A DNA stretch of 64,000 nucleotides from SIG78 sp045635745 (GCA_045635745.1 JAZTWG010000042.1:1-64000), one strand, 5' to 3'; counted from the stretch's first letter, positions 8,342-17,503 are shown. Notes: generated from the sequence alone by a model not told the origin. A program made the numbers and translations.

Positions 8342-9616
8342 TCAGTTGCTGCGCAGCACGTCAATGGGGTTCTGTTGGGCAGCTTTCCACGCCGGATAAG
8401 TACCGAAAAGCACCCCGACAAAACTGGAAATAAGCAATGCCGCTATAATGCTTATCGGAGAATAATAGGTTGGCATATTGGCGTAAAAAGTGATCAGACT
8501 GCTGATCCCTACACCCAGCATGATACCCAGAATACCACCCATGCTGGTGAGAAATACTGTTTCGATAAGGAACTGAAACAATATATCGCCTTTTTGTGCG
8601 CCCAGCGCACGGCGGGTGCCGATCTCTTTGCGCCGTTCATAAACGCTTGCCAGCATAATATTCATAATCCCGATACCGCCCACGATCAGCGAAATACCGG
8701 CAATGGAACTCATAACTATTGTAAAGATGTTCTGTGTGGCTTCGCGCTGTTTCAAAAGATCCAGCGGAATGATCACATCCCAGTCTTTGATTTTGCTGTG
8801 GCTGGTGCGGAAATATTGTGTTACCCGGTTGGCGGTATTGTCGATATACTCCAGCTTATCCACCGTAATTATGAATAAGTCAAAATCGACTTGCGTTACT
8901 ACCGGCACTGCGGTCTCTTTATTTATGGTAAAGCTGCCGAAGAGCGCTTCGGACAATGTAAGCGGTATAAATACCATGTTGCCCGGAGTGCCAAGTTCCG
9001 GATACTGGGTGCCCATTTCATTATCAAGTATGCCGATGATCCGGTAGCTTTCGGTATCGATCTTGAGCATCGAGCCGATAACATCGGTTTGACCGAGTTC
9101 AAAGAGTTTTCTCCGTGCTTCGGTACCGACAACGCATACCGGCTGTTTGTTGAGCATATCCGGTACGCTCAGCCAGCGGCCCCGTTCGATGATCGAGCCG
9201 GAGTCTTTAAGAAAGCTGGGCGTTACGGCAACAAGCTTTACATCCAGCCGCTCCAGACCTTTCAATACGTTTTTCCGGGTGTTGCGTACAATGGTAATGC
9301 GTGAAATATTATCCATTTTCATCAGATTGTCATAATCAGCCTGAGTCAGCCCGTAGCTTTCGGCATATTGTATGGAGCGGCTGGTCTGGCTGTCAACCCC
9401 GCTGGGCGGCGGCTTTTGAGCGTAAACAATGATCTTGTCAATCCCCATGGCTTCGATCTGCCCCAGTGCGGCGCGTTTTGCCCCTTCGGAAACCGCCAGC
9501 ATAGCTATAACGCTGCCCACCCCGAAGATGATCCCCAGCGAGGTAAGTATGGAACGCACTTTGTGCAAAAGTATATTGTGCATTGAAAGACGCAATGCAT
9601 CCGAAGCCAGCATCAT
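8342..9616 (-). CDS. MacB-like ABC transporter permease
   Basis: 424 residues with the MacB/FtsX layout: an N-terminal TM helix ('RSILTSLGIIFGVGSVIAMLAVSEG'), a periplasmic domain of about 220 residues, then three TM helices ending in the family tail 'GTYPAWKAAQQNPIDVLRSN'. It lacks a fused ATPase, which is encoded by the gene just upstream; the two overlap by 4 bases (ATGA), indicating translational coupling. MacB-type proteins are mechanotransmission permeases that drive periplasmic substrates through an outer-membrane channel rather than across the inner membrane. The substrate is unknown. Confidence 0.85.
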   Translation of the reverse strand: MMLASDALRLSMHNILLHKVRSILTSLGIIFGVGSVIAMLAVSEGAKRAALGQIEAMGIDKIIVYAQKPPPSGVDSQTSRSIQYAESYGLTQADYDNLMKMDNISRITIVRNTRKNVLKGLERLDVKLVAVTPSFLKDSGSIIERGRWLSVPDMLNKQPVCVVGTEARRKLFELGQTDVIGSMLKIDTESYRIIGILDNEMGTQYPELGTPGNMVFIPLTLSEALFGSFTINKETAVPVVTQVDFDLFIITVDKLEYIDNTANRVTQYFRTSHSKIKDWDVIIPLDLLKQREATQNIFTIVMSSIAGISLIVGGIGIMNIMLASVYERRKEIGTRRALGAQKGDILFQFLIETVFLTSMGGILGIMLGVGISSLITFYANMPTYYSPISIIAALLISSFVGVLFGTYPAWKAAQQNPIDVLRSN

Positions 9617-10320
9617 TTTTTCCGGTACTCCTGATGTACGATCCTGCCGTCACGCAAATGCACGATTTGATCAAAATGTTCGTCAAGATCCGGGTTGTGG
9701 GTAACCATAATGATCGTAACTCCACTGTCATTGAGTTCATGAAAGAGCTTCATGATCTCCAGACCGGTTTTTTCGTCCAGGTTCCCCGTCGGTTCGTCTG
9801 CCAGCAGAAATGATGGGTGGTTGCTCAATGCTCTGGCGATCGCTACGCGCTGACACTCCCCGCCGGAGAGCTGATTGGGCCGGTGCCCGAAACGGTGCCC
9901 CAAGCCTACTCTTTCGATCAGCTCATGCGCCCGCTGCCGGCGAACTTTGCGATCCACCCGGCCGTAGAGCATGGGAATTTCCACATTCTGTTCAATGGTC
10001 AGGTGGGGAAAGAGGTTGAACCCCTGAAAGATAAACCCGATTTTCCGGTTGCGGATGGTCGCCAGTTCCGAGTCGGTAAGCAAGTCGACCTGTACTTCTT
10101 CAAGCTGGTATATCCCGGCTGTCGGCACATCCAGCATGCCAAGAATATTGAGCATGGTCGATTTTCCGGAACCGGAAGTACCCAATATGCCGAGAAATTC
10201 ACCGCGGCCCACACTCAAATTCACATCTTTGAGTACCGGTACCGGGTTGCCTCCGGCATAGTAAGTTTTGAAGATATGCTCCAAACTGACGATTTTATCG
10301 CTTGAGTCCAATCCTGCCAA
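9613..10320 (-). CDS. MacB/LolD-type ABC transporter ATPase
   Basis: 235 residues with all ABC motifs: Walker A 'GTSGSGKST', Q-loop 'FIFQGFNLFP', signature 'LSGGECQRVAIARAL', Walker B 'FLLADEPTGNLD' and switch His 'MVTHNPD'. The wording around the signature is typical of the MacB/LolD/FtsE subgroup. It powers the permease encoded directly downstream. It lies 17 bases after the adaptor gene in the same minus-strand operon. Confidence 0.9.
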   Translation of the reverse strand: MAGLDSSDKIVSLEHIFKTYYAGGNPVPVLKDVNLSVGRGEFLGILGTSGSGKSTMLNILGMLDVPTAGIYQLEEVQVDLLTDSELATIRNRKIGFIFQGFNLFPHLTIEQNVEIPMLYGRVDRKVRRQRAHELIERVGLGHRFGHRPNQLSGGECQRVAIARALSNHPSFLLADEPTGNLDEKTGLEIMKLFHELNDSGVTIIMVTHNPDLDEHFDQIVHLRDGRIVHQEYRKK

Positions 10321-10337
10321 TCCTTTGTATTGTCAGC

Positions 10338-11855
10338 CTATTTCGTATCGGTACGGCCCTGATGCGGACGGTAGAGATAGATTACATCGTCTTCTTTGAG
10401 CCCATCGAGGATCTGGACAAAGCGATCGTTGGACTCTCCGATTTTAACATCCACTTCTTTATTGCCGCCGCCGGGTGTCTGCATGTATACATAGAAGCGT
10501 TCTTTATCTTCAAATATCGCTTCCACGGGTATGTAAAGCGTATTTTTGATCGTATTGGTGATCACTTCGATCTGCACGCTCATGCCGTTGACCAGCATTT
10601 CTGACTGTTTATCAAAGCGTATGCGCGATTTGTAAACTTTGGGCGAACTTGAATCCCAGAAGATGATGTTGACCGGCAATGTCGGGATGATATCCACCGA
10701 GCCGTGAAATTTTACCGAAGGCATGCTGTCGGGAGAGATCACCACGCGGTCGCCGACCTTGACTTTGCTGCGGTACTGTTCGGGCAGATCCAGATTCACC
10801 ACCATATCCGACATTTCCGGTATGGTCATCAGGATCATGCCGCGCCACACTTCCATACCCGGTTTGATATCGGGGTTGCTGTGGGGGCGGTCGGGGTTAC
10901 CGTAGATCACAATACCGTCGGCCGGAGCGTAGAGAGTCATCATCTGCAGAAACTTTTCATTCTGCTCGAGATTTTCACGCACACGGCGGATCCGCCGGGT
11001 ATAGTTGTGCAGACTGCGGGTGGTGCGTGCACGGCTGGACTGGATGGCTACTTTCACTTTTTCCATATTCAGATCAGCCTGATCCACTTCATTGTAAAGC
11101 GCTTTGAGTTTGCTGGGATCATCGTACATCTTCCACAAACGGCGGGAACTTTCGTTGTTTTCCAGTTCGTTTTCTGCTGAATCGATACTCGATTGGGCAT
11201 TGGCAAGATTTTTCTTGTACTCTTTCTGCTTATCTTCGTCAGTATCGGTTTCAGGATTGGCTTTGTAATTGCGGTACGTCTCCCGGGCATCTTCCAGTTT
11301 ACTTTCGCTGCTGGAAATACTCAAATCCAGCGAATCACGCTTCTGGCGGCGCTCAAAACGCAGATACTTTCTCAAGGCATCATCGGCTTTGGAGACCCGG
11401 TCTTCGGCGGCTTTCATGTTGGCGGCCTGAGTACTTTCTTCCAGTTTCTGGGTTTCCAGGGCAAGTTCCTGTTCTTTTTCCAGGTTTTCCAGCTCGATCT
11501 TGCCGTCGAGGATCCGGTTTTCCAGATCGGTGGAATCCAGTTTTGCTACGATATCGCCCTTTTTGACTCGGGCGTTTTCTTCAATGATCCAGACGATCGT
11601 GGAGCGGACGTTGGCCTGCGGCACTACCCGGTGCTTCTTTTTGGCGCTGACGGTTCCCGGCTGGGTTATGCCCAGTACCAGATCTCCTCTTTTTAACGTG
11701 AAAGTCCGGTCAATTCCCTGAACTGCGCTCATTTCGGCAGTGGCTGCTTTATCTTCGGCACGCGTATAGTGCCACGCCAGATAAATCACCGCCCCGGCGG
11801 AAATGATAGCTATCGCCAGAAGTATCTGCCGTAATTTTTTGCGGTCGATTTTCAT
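10338..11855 (-). CDS. MacA/HlyD-like periplasmic adaptor protein
   Basis: 505 residues from the ATG at 11855, which has TAAGG seven bases upstream; the ATG two codons earlier (11861) sits too close to that site. An N-terminal TM anchor ('ILLAIAIISAGAVIYLAW') is followed by a lipoyl half ('GDIVAKLDSTDLENRI'). A long coiled coil of about 180 residues rich in Glu, Lys and Gln comes next, then the second lipoyl half ('TLYAPADGIVIYG') and a beta-barrel/membrane-proximal region. This matches membrane-fusion proteins of the MacA/HlyD class. The hairpin is unusually long for MacA, perhaps matching a different outer-membrane partner. It is encoded 9 bases after the secretin gene. Confidence 0.85.
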   Translation of the reverse strand: MKIDRKKLRQILLAIAIISAGAVIYLAWHYTRAEDKAATAEMSAVQGIDRTFTLKRGDLVLGITQPGTVSAKKKHRVVPQANVRSTIVWIIEENARVKKGDIVAKLDSTDLENRILDGKIELENLEKEQELALETQKLEESTQAANMKAAEDRVSKADDALRKYLRFERRQKRDSLDLSISSSESKLEDARETYRNYKANPETDTDEDKQKEYKKNLANAQSSIDSAENELENNESSRRLWKMYDDPSKLKALYNEVDQADLNMEKVKVAIQSSRARTTRSLHNYTRRIRRVRENLEQNEKFLQMMTLYAPADGIVIYGNPDRPHSNPDIKPGMEVWRGMILMTIPEMSDMVVNLDLPEQYRSKVKVGDRVVISPDSMPSVKFHGSVDIIPTLPVNIIFWDSSSPKVYKSRIRFDKQSEMLVNGMSVQIEVITNTIKNTLYIPVEAIFEDKERFYVYMQTPGGGNKEVDVKIGESNDRFVQILDGLKEDDVIYLYRPHQGRTDTK

Positions 11856-11864
11856 TACCATGCC

Positions 11865-13358
11865 TTACTTTTTATCTTTTGCCGGTTCTTGAGCTTTTTC
11901 TGCTGCCGGAGTAGTTTTGGCTGCAGTGCGGTCGTTGCGTTCCGGTTCCGGATCGTTGGCCTTACGGCGGCGTTCCGGCTCGTCTACAAACTCTTCCTTG
12001 AGCTGCTGAAGGGTCGATTTGAGCTTGGGCAGCGATGAGGAATTCTGCAGGATTTCGCCGATCTTGCTGCTGGTGTTGGCAACTTCATCGGGGTCAAAGG
12101 TTATGCCGGAGGGATTTTCTTCCGGACGCAGAATGTGTACACGCATGAAGAATACCAGCTGCACAATTTCCTGTTCGCGGTTTTTGGAGGTGAAAAGTTC
12201 ACCGATATAAGGTATATCGCTCAGAAGCGGCGTGCGGTCTTCCTGCATGCTGGTGCGGTTGCTGTAAAGACCGCCCATCATGATCACTTCGCCGTCGCGC
12301 AGGGTCAGAGTTGTATCCAGATTACGGATACTGATCACCGGCACCTGAAACGAAATCGCTTCGCCGGTGGAGGCATCGTACCCCTGATTGATGCGCTGAT
12401 ACTGCTGCACGGTGGAGACTTCCGGCGCCACACGCAAGGTTACCAGATTATCGTTGATGATCATAGGAGTAAGTGTCAGAGTCACCCCCACGCGGCGGAA
12501 GGTGGTGGCAATATTGGTACCGCTGGAAGTTGTGCTCATTTCCTGGATCGGGATATCCTGCCCGGTGGAGAGACTTGCTTCTTCATTGCGGCTGATTACC
12601 AGATTGGGCGAGGTCAATACTTTGGCGTCCTGACCATTGAGCACCCATTGGAATGAAGTTTGCAGACTTTTGGTCCCTGATACATAAGGAAACCAGTTCA
12701 AATTCATTCCGGCAGCTTCCGAGTTGCCGCTCAAATTGTTATTGATGATGCCGCCGGTGGATTTGAGCAAGGTATTTTCGTGCAGAGCATTTCTGCCGCG
12801 GTCGCTGTCGTTGAACTGCAGCGACAGACTGCGGTTCATTCCATCGGAGAACAATACTTCGATCACTTTTACTTCCACGACTACCTGCGGCATGGGTTTG
12901 TCGATGGCCAGCAGGGCGTTTTTGAGGTTCTCAATGTTTTCAGAACTGTCGTAGATGGTCAGCAAATTCTGTTCTGAATGAAATTCCACCGAGCCGTTGC
13001 GCAGCATGTTTTCAATAGCAATAACGCTGGCACGGTTGGCCTGAATATATCGGCAGCGGTAGATGAGTGTGGATCTGCCGTTGCTGCCTTTGATGATCGT
13101 AAAATCCGGTTTGGGCAGCGGCGTTACGATGCGTTTAGCGTTGGCTGGGACAGGTTCGAGCAATGCTTTAAGCTGTTCGGCAACGCTTTTTACATTACGC
13201 TTGCCCTGTGCCAGATATTCCGGAGTCTTTTTTACCGGATCGGAAGCGAGAAACGAGTTTATTGCATCGTTGGCGGCGCACTCTGCTGTGCTGTGCAAAA
13301 AAGAAAATGCAGCGGCAGCAGCCGTCAGGCATTTTACAAAACCAGATAACCGGGGCAT
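11865..13358 (-). CDS. Secretin (type II/III-like outer-membrane channel)
   Basis: 497 residues from the ATG at 13358, which has GAGGAAA upstream and begins a clean signal peptide (residues 1-28, ending 'STAECA'). An earlier in-frame ATG at 13511 would add a non-signal leader. Residues about 80-170 form an N-type domain ('YIQANRASVIAIENML', 'VVVEVKVIEVLFSDG'). The C-terminal half is a secretin domain with the signature 'VPVISIRNLDTTLTLRDGE' followed by 'PLLSDIPYIGELFTSK'. The tail is charged and disordered (Lys/Glu/Pro). Secretins form multimeric outer-membrane pores. No other type II secretion or pilus gene is adjacent; instead it heads an operon with MacA-, ATPase- and MacB-like genes. Confidence 0.88.
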   Translation of the reverse strand: MPRLSGFVKCLTAAAAAFSFLHSTAECAANDAINSFLASDPVKKTPEYLAQGKRNVKSVAEQLKALLEPVPANAKRIVTPLPKPDFTIIKGSNGRSTLIYRCRYIQANRASVIAIENMLRNGSVEFHSEQNLLTIYDSSENIENLKNALLAIDKPMPQVVVEVKVIEVLFSDGMNRSLSLQFNDSDRGRNALHENTLLKSTGGIINNNLSGNSEAAGMNLNWFPYVSGTKSLQTSFQWVLNGQDAKVLTSPNLVISRNEEASLSTGQDIPIQEMSTTSSGTNIATTFRRVGVTLTLTPMIINDNLVTLRVAPEVSTVQQYQRINQGYDASTGEAISFQVPVISIRNLDTTLTLRDGEVIMMGGLYSNRTSMQEDRTPLLSDIPYIGELFTSKNREQEIVQLVFFMRVHILRPEENPSGITFDPDEVANTSSKIGEILQNSSSLPKLKSTLQQLKEEFVDEPERRRKANDPEPERNDRTAAKTTPAAEKAQEPAKDKK

Positions 13359-13428
13359 TTTATAGCTTTCCTCTATTTTTAATAAATCCCAAAAAACCCT
13401 TGCGGGGTAATATTTCAGTAGTCCAAAC

Positions 13429-13456
13429 AAAATAGCACGTTTTACGGATTTTTCAA
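13429..13456 (-). promoter_or_regulatory. Promoter for the secretin operon
   Basis: On the minus strand, TTGAAA (13456-13451), a 16-base spacer and TATTTT (13434-13429), about 70 bases before the secretin ATG. A short CCC/GGG hairpin followed by Ts lies in the leader (13395-13412) but is too weak to call an attenuator. Confidence 0.45.
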
Positions 13457-13572
13457 GATTGAAACTTGCTTTAACTGCAAGAAAATCGCTTAAAATCAGA
13501 TTAGACTGCATAAAATCGATGTTTGCTCTGTAAAGTGAATTGATACAAAATTATTTTTTTCAGAATTTTTTA

Positions 13573-13600
13573 TTGACAAATAACCAAATGCTGTTATATT
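13573..13600 (+). promoter_or_regulatory. Promoter for the sugar isomerase-like gene
   Basis: TTGACA (13573-13578), a 16-base spacer and TATATT (13595-13600). This is the best sigma-70-like match in the window, 50 bases before the ATG at 13651. The 13359-13650 gap holds only the two divergent promoters. Confidence 0.6.
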
Positions 13601-13650
13601 TTTTCCGGTAACAAAAATAACCGGTGTATTCAGGAAGAGGATGAAAAAGC

Positions 13651-14424
13651 ATGGTATTGGTAAGTAATATTTTTCCGGTGGAGTTTTTGAAGGAACACGA
13701 TCTTGGAGTGGAACTCTACATAACTACTGAAACTGATTTGAGCAAACTGGAAGTTGTCCGCGATTACGCGCGTACACTTCACTTGCAGTATTCCGGTATC
13801 AATCTTGCGGCCCATGACGAAGCGGTTCGCCGTCAGAGCATTAACGATATAAAGTACGGGATCGAAGCCGGCATAAAATTCAATATCAAAACCATGATCC
13901 TTCATCCCTGCGGAGTCTTTTCCAGCAAAGGCGAGGATGTGGGGACTTATGGGCCTATGATTGACTCTTTGCGGGAAATTGCCGACTTTATGGCCGGTAA
14001 GGGCGTGACTTTGAGCTTGGAAAATCAAGTATTGCGTCATCCTGATCTGCGGATCATTGCCGGGTGTTCCAGTGATGAGTGGTTCCAGCTTTACAAAGAT
14101 GTGAATCGCAAAAATGTGAACCTTACGCTGGATACCAGCCACGCGGCAAGCGCTTCGGCTCACGAAGATACGCTGGAAAAACGGCATGAAAAACTCTGGA
14201 AGTTTATGGAACACCCCGAGCTCATCGGGCACTTTCATTGGTCGGATGCACGTTTGATTACCGATGATTGCCAGTATGCCGATATCCATCTGGTGCCGGG
14301 GCAGGGCGATCTGCCCAGAGAGTTTCACAAGGCGATATGGGAGCATCCGGCGCCCAAACTCTTTGAACAGAAATGTTCCGCTGAAGAACTCAAAGCCGGA
14401 TTGCAATTTGCATACAGCCTGTAA
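13651..14424 (+). CDS. Xylose-isomerase-like TIM-barrel sugar isomerase/epimerase
   Basis: 257 residues with an AGGAAGAGG ribosome site. The fold is that of the AP-endonuclease-2/sugar phosphate isomerase family. The metal ligands can be placed at 'LSLENQ' (Glu), 'TLDTSHA' (Asp, His), 'IGHFHWSD' (His) and 'HLVPGQGDL'. Family members isomerise or epimerise sugars, inositols or sugar acids in the cytoplasm. The specific substrate cannot be told. It is monocistronic, with a strong promoter and 300 bases before the next gene. Confidence 0.75.
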   Translation: MVLVSNIFPVEFLKEHDLGVELYITTETDLSKLEVVRDYARTLHLQYSGINLAAHDEAVRRQSINDIKYGIEAGIKFNIKTMILHPCGVFSSKGEDVGTYGPMIDSLREIADFMAGKGVTLSLENQVLRHPDLRIIAGCSSDEWFQLYKDVNRKNVNLTLDTSHAASASAHEDTLEKRHEKLWKFMEHPELIGHFHWSDARLITDDCQYADIHLVPGQGDLPREFHKAIWEHPAPKLFEQKCSAEELKAGLQFAYSL

Positions 14425-14658
14425 GTCGGAGGGTTGGTAGAGCTGCTCCTGATCTTCAGAGGGATTTTATTCATCAGTTTTCCGGCAAAACTGCCATTAT
14501 TTCCTGGCTTCTGCATATTGGCTTTTCTGCCTGCAAACAGCCGATATTGTTATTGCATTGATGGAGAAATACGCATGTGGTGTTTGTGTTTGCAATCTGA
14601 ATTTTTTGAATAATGGATTTTTTGTCATGCAAGCCGGTGTTTTGAACTGTTTTTGCAG

Positions 14659-14686
14659 TTGCATTTTCTGTTTTTGGCTTTATATT
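14659..14686 (+). promoter_or_regulatory. Promoter for hisC
   Basis: TTGCAT (14659-14664), a 16-base spacer and TATATT (14681-14686), 38 bases before the hisC ATG. The remainder of the 300-base gap 14425-14724 holds no gene or clear structure that I can see. Confidence 0.5.
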
Positions 14687-14724
14687 AAGTGCGAGACAAT
14701 TTTTTATATCTGGATTTTTGATTT

Positions 14725-15792
14725 ATGAACGAATACAAAAGCTTTTTCCGCTCTGCCGTCGATGCCATGGCAGGCTACGCCCCCGGTGAACAACCCAAGA
14801 TGCTGGATCTGGTCAAACTCAATACCAACGAGAACCCGTTTCCTCCGTCGCCGGCGGTGTTGGGCGCGTTGGAAAGTTTTGATGGCGCCATGCTGCGGCG
14901 TTATCCCGATCCCATGGCCGACAGTTTGTGCAGTGCCATTGCCGAAGTAAACAATGTGTCACGCAATATGGTCGTTGCCGGTAATGGTTCTGACGATATA
15001 TTGACCATGACTTTCCGGGCATTTACTGCCCCGGATAAGCCGGTGGCGGTGCTGGAGCCGACTTATTCACTCTATCCGGTACTGGCCGCCATGCAGGAAG
15101 CTCCGGTCATTAAAATAGCGTTGGATAAAGATAATTCCTTTGCCATGCCGTCGGACATTCTTGAACAGGCAAAAGGCGCCAATATCCTTATTATCACCCG
15201 CCCCAATGCCCCTACCGGCAATACGTTTCCCAAGAGTGATATACGCATGTTGGCAGAAAAATTTGAAGGTATACTTTTCATTGACGAAGCTTATGCTGAT
15301 TTTGCTGACGATAACTGCATGGATCTGGCAAGCGAATTTGCCAATGTCATAGTCAGCCGCACTTCCAGTAAAAGTCTGGCGCTTGCCGGTTTGCGTTTCG
15401 GCTACGCGGTGGCGCACCCCATGATCATTGATGGTTTGAACAAGCTCAAAGATTCCTACAATATGGATATGATCACGCAAAAGCTGGCCGAAGCCGCAAT
15501 CCGCGATCAGGAGTATTTGCAGACAACCATCGCCAAGGTCAGAAATTTGCGTGCCGATTTGGCTGCTGAACTCCAACGACTCGGTTTTGATCTGGTGCCG
15601 TCGCAGGCCAACTTTATTTTTGCTGCTCCGCCGGATGGTGATGGCGCCAAAGCGTTCAATTTTTTGCGTGACCATGCGGTGATCGTCCGTTATTTCCCGG
15701 GCGAAGTTACTGGCAGATATTTGCGTATAACCGTGGGCACCGCAGCTCAGAATAAGCGTCTGATCGAAGTATTAGAAAAACTTTACAAGTAA
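14725..15792 (+). CDS. hisC: Histidinol-phosphate aminotransferase
   Basis: 355 residues, the normal HisC length. The N-terminal 'LNTNENPFPPSP' is the family hallmark. The PLP site is 'SRTSSKSLALAGLRFGYA' (Schiff-base Lys in 'SSKSL'), preceded by 'RPNAPTGN' and 'FIDEAYADF', and the C-terminal 'GRYLRITVGT' carries the substrate-carboxylate Arg. It converts imidazole-acetol phosphate and glutamate to L-histidinol phosphate. No other his gene is adjacent; the PHP phosphatase that could act next is at 6466. It is followed after 19 bases by the LPS-kinase-like gene, suggesting cotranscription. Confidence 0.9.
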   Translation: MNEYKSFFRSAVDAMAGYAPGEQPKMLDLVKLNTNENPFPPSPAVLGALESFDGAMLRRYPDPMADSLCSAIAEVNNVSRNMVVAGNGSDDILTMTFRAFTAPDKPVAVLEPTYSLYPVLAAMQEAPVIKIALDKDNSFAMPSDILEQAKGANILIITRPNAPTGNTFPKSDIRMLAEKFEGILFIDEAYADFADDNCMDLASEFANVIVSRTSSKSLALAGLRFGYAVAHPMIIDGLNKLKDSYNMDMITQKLAEAAIRDQEYLQTTIAKVRNLRADLAAELQRLGFDLVPSQANFIFAAPPDGDGAKAFNFLRDHAVIVRYFPGEVTGRYLRITVGTAAQNKRLIEVLEKLYK

Positions 15793-15811
15793 TTTTCCCC
15801 CCGCTGGGGTT

Positions 15812-16639
15812 ATGAAATCTGTATTTGCAAGTGATTTTGAAGTCAGCACCGCTTCTCCGTGGCGTTCGTGGTGTTATATCAACGATGGTTTCAAAGATGA
15901 TTTTTTGAGTCTTGTTGAAAGTAATGCCTTACAAAAAGATGGTGAATTTCCGGTTATCTGGAATACTAAACAGAAGTATGTATTGAAAGTCCAATGCGCT
16001 TCCGGCAGAGTTTTTGCCTATAAAGCTTACAACAGACTCAAAAAACAGTACAAGTTCTTTTTCCGGCTTTCTCCATGCGGTGCCGAGGCGGCGAACTATC
16101 AGCAAATAAATTCTCTCGGTATAAAAACTCCGCAACTGCTTGCTGTTGGCGATACCCGGGTCCGCGGTGTGCTGAAAACAGCATTTATTGCTACGGCGTT
16201 TGCCGGAGACTATCAGGATGGCAGAGCATTTTTTGCCGATGGTGCGCTGTATGGACGTGTTGACCTTTGCGATGAATTCATTTGCCGCAATATGCAGCTG
16301 CTCGCCCGCTTGCACGATCACAACATACTGCACCGCGGCTTTACGCCCATGAATCTGCTTTTCAGGGAAAAAATCAACCCGGCATCCGGAGATGATCTGC
16401 TGGATATTATGTGGATCGATTTGGCAAGCTGCCGCAAGTTGCCGCGTTTTATGCTCAAAAGACGCCTTATTGTGGATTTTGAGCAGTTTTTCCGCTTTTT
16501 TGATTTTTCAAGCGAAAAGTTGCGTAAATATTTAGCCTGTTATCTTGCTGCGGCGGAAAATCCGCTGGCTGCTTCCGAAGATGTTTTACTTGCCAAACTT
16601 GAAAAATCTCTGCTCAAGCGCCGGAAAAAACACTGTTAA
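15812..16639 (+). CDS. LPS/Kdo-kinase-like protein with altered catalytic loop
   Basis: 275 residues resembling the WaaP/KdkA family of lipopolysaccharide core kinases: an N-lobe with 'FAYKAYNRLKKQYKFFF', then 'LLARLHDHNILHRGFTPMNLLF' and 'IMWIDLASCRKLP'. In active members the catalytic loop reads HRD or HGD; here it is 'HRGF', so the catalytic Asp appears to be Gly, while the downstream Asn and the 'IDL' Asp are kept. It may be inactive, act as a scaffold, or use another residue. It would act at the inner face of the membrane on lipid A-core. The stop overlaps the convergent AraC gene by four bases. Confidence 0.6.
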   Translation: MKSVFASDFEVSTASPWRSWCYINDGFKDDFLSLVESNALQKDGEFPVIWNTKQKYVLKVQCASGRVFAYKAYNRLKKQYKFFFRLSPCGAEAANYQQINSLGIKTPQLLAVGDTRVRGVLKTAFIATAFAGDYQDGRAFFADGALYGRVDLCDEFICRNMQLLARLHDHNILHRGFTPMNLLFREKINPASGDDLLDIMWIDLASCRKLPRFMLKRRLIVDFEQFFRFFDFSSEKLRKYLACYLAAAENPLAASEDVLLAKLEKSLLKRRKKHC

Positions 16640-17445
16640 TTGGGCTTGTAATAATTTCGGTAAGCTGCCGGCGGCATTCCGAAAAGTTTTTTGAATTGCC
16701 GCGAAAAATGAAAGCGGTCCTTGAATCCGGCGGTGTCGCAAATATTTTCGATCGGCAGATCGGAATTTTTCAGCAATCGCGCCGCGCAGTTGTAACGCTG
16801 CTGCAGTAAATATTGATAAGGTGTTATACCGCACTCGCTTTTGAATAATCTGATCATTGCTTCGCGCGACATGCCGCAGCGTTTGGCCAGAAAATCCAAA
16901 GCAATTTCTTCTTCAAGATGCGTATTTATATAATCTCGCAACGCGGTAATGCGGCTGTCCATGGCAGGAGCGGTAAAGTTTTGTTCCGGCAGATATGTCA
17001 GTGCTTGAGCGATCAAACTCAATGCTGTCAGGCGGACGGTCGGCATTTGTGCTTCTCCGGAAAGTATGCGGCTGCGTATTTTTTTTACGGTTGCAAGATC
17101 AAATTCTTCCGGCAATAATATTATATTGTCGTTGGTTCCTGCTCGGCAGTTTTGCAGCTCGGCGTGGATAAACAGCTGTTCCGGAGCTCCATTGCAGAAA
17201 CTTTCCAGATTGCATGACGGCGGCAGCAGATAACAGCGTTTGGGCAGAAACTCTTTTTTGCGCCCCCGCACTACCACCCCCGCTCCGGGCGCGTTATGAT
17301 AATAAAAACGCCAGTAATCTCCTGACAGGGTTATACTGTTCCAGAATTGCCCCAGCGTAACGACACCCATTGATTCCAACTGCAAATTCAAGTCGCTGGA
17401 TGTGCGGATGTCAATTTTATTCATAAAATCAGAAATATTGTTCAT
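16636..17445 (-). CDS. AraC-family transcription regulator, probable fucI regulator
   Basis: 269 residues. The C-terminal 100 residues hold two helix-turn-helix motifs: 'LDFLAKRCGMSREAMIRLFK' and then 'IENICDTAGFKDRFHFSRQFKK', ending with the family tail 'FGMPPAAYRN'. The N-terminal 160 residues would be the cupin-type sensor domain ('YYHNAPGAGVVVRGR'). It is divergent from fucI with 122 bases between them, containing two GAGTAAAAAA direct repeats 21 bases apart, which fits AraC-type binding. Most likely it responds to L-fucose or a related sugar (inference from context). Confidence 0.8.
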   Translation of the reverse strand: MNNISDFMNKIDIRTSSDLNLQLESMGVVTLGQFWNSITLSGDYWRFYYHNAPGAGVVVRGRKKEFLPKRCYLLPPSCNLESFCNGAPEQLFIHAELQNCRAGTNDNIILLPEEFDLATVKKIRSRILSGEAQMPTVRLTALSLIAQALTYLPEQNFTAPAMDSRITALRDYINTHLEEEIALDFLAKRCGMSREAMIRLFKSECGITPYQYLLQQRYNCAARLLKNSDLPIENICDTAGFKDRFHFSRQFKKLFGMPPAAYRNYYKPN

Positions 17446-17474
17446 AGTATAACTCTTGACTTGACAACTTTATT

Positions 17475-17503
17475 ACTATATATTTCCAAAGAGTAAAAAA
17501 CAA
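17475..17503 (-). promoter_or_regulatory. Possible promoter of the AraC-family gene
   Basis: On the minus strand, TTGTTT (17503-17498), a 17-base spacer and TATAGT (17480-17475), 30 bases before the start. It overlaps the first operator-like repeat, which would allow autorepression. Confidence 0.35.

Noticed and set aside
13356..13511. Longer N-terminus for the secretin (ATG at 13511)
   Set aside because: The added 51 residues hide the signal peptide and cover the promoter; the ATG at 13358 has the ribosome site.
17461..17484. TTGACA followed by TATATT as a fucI promoter
   Set aside because: The spacer is only 12 bases, too short for a sigma-70-type promoter, and it lies upstream of the operator repeats.
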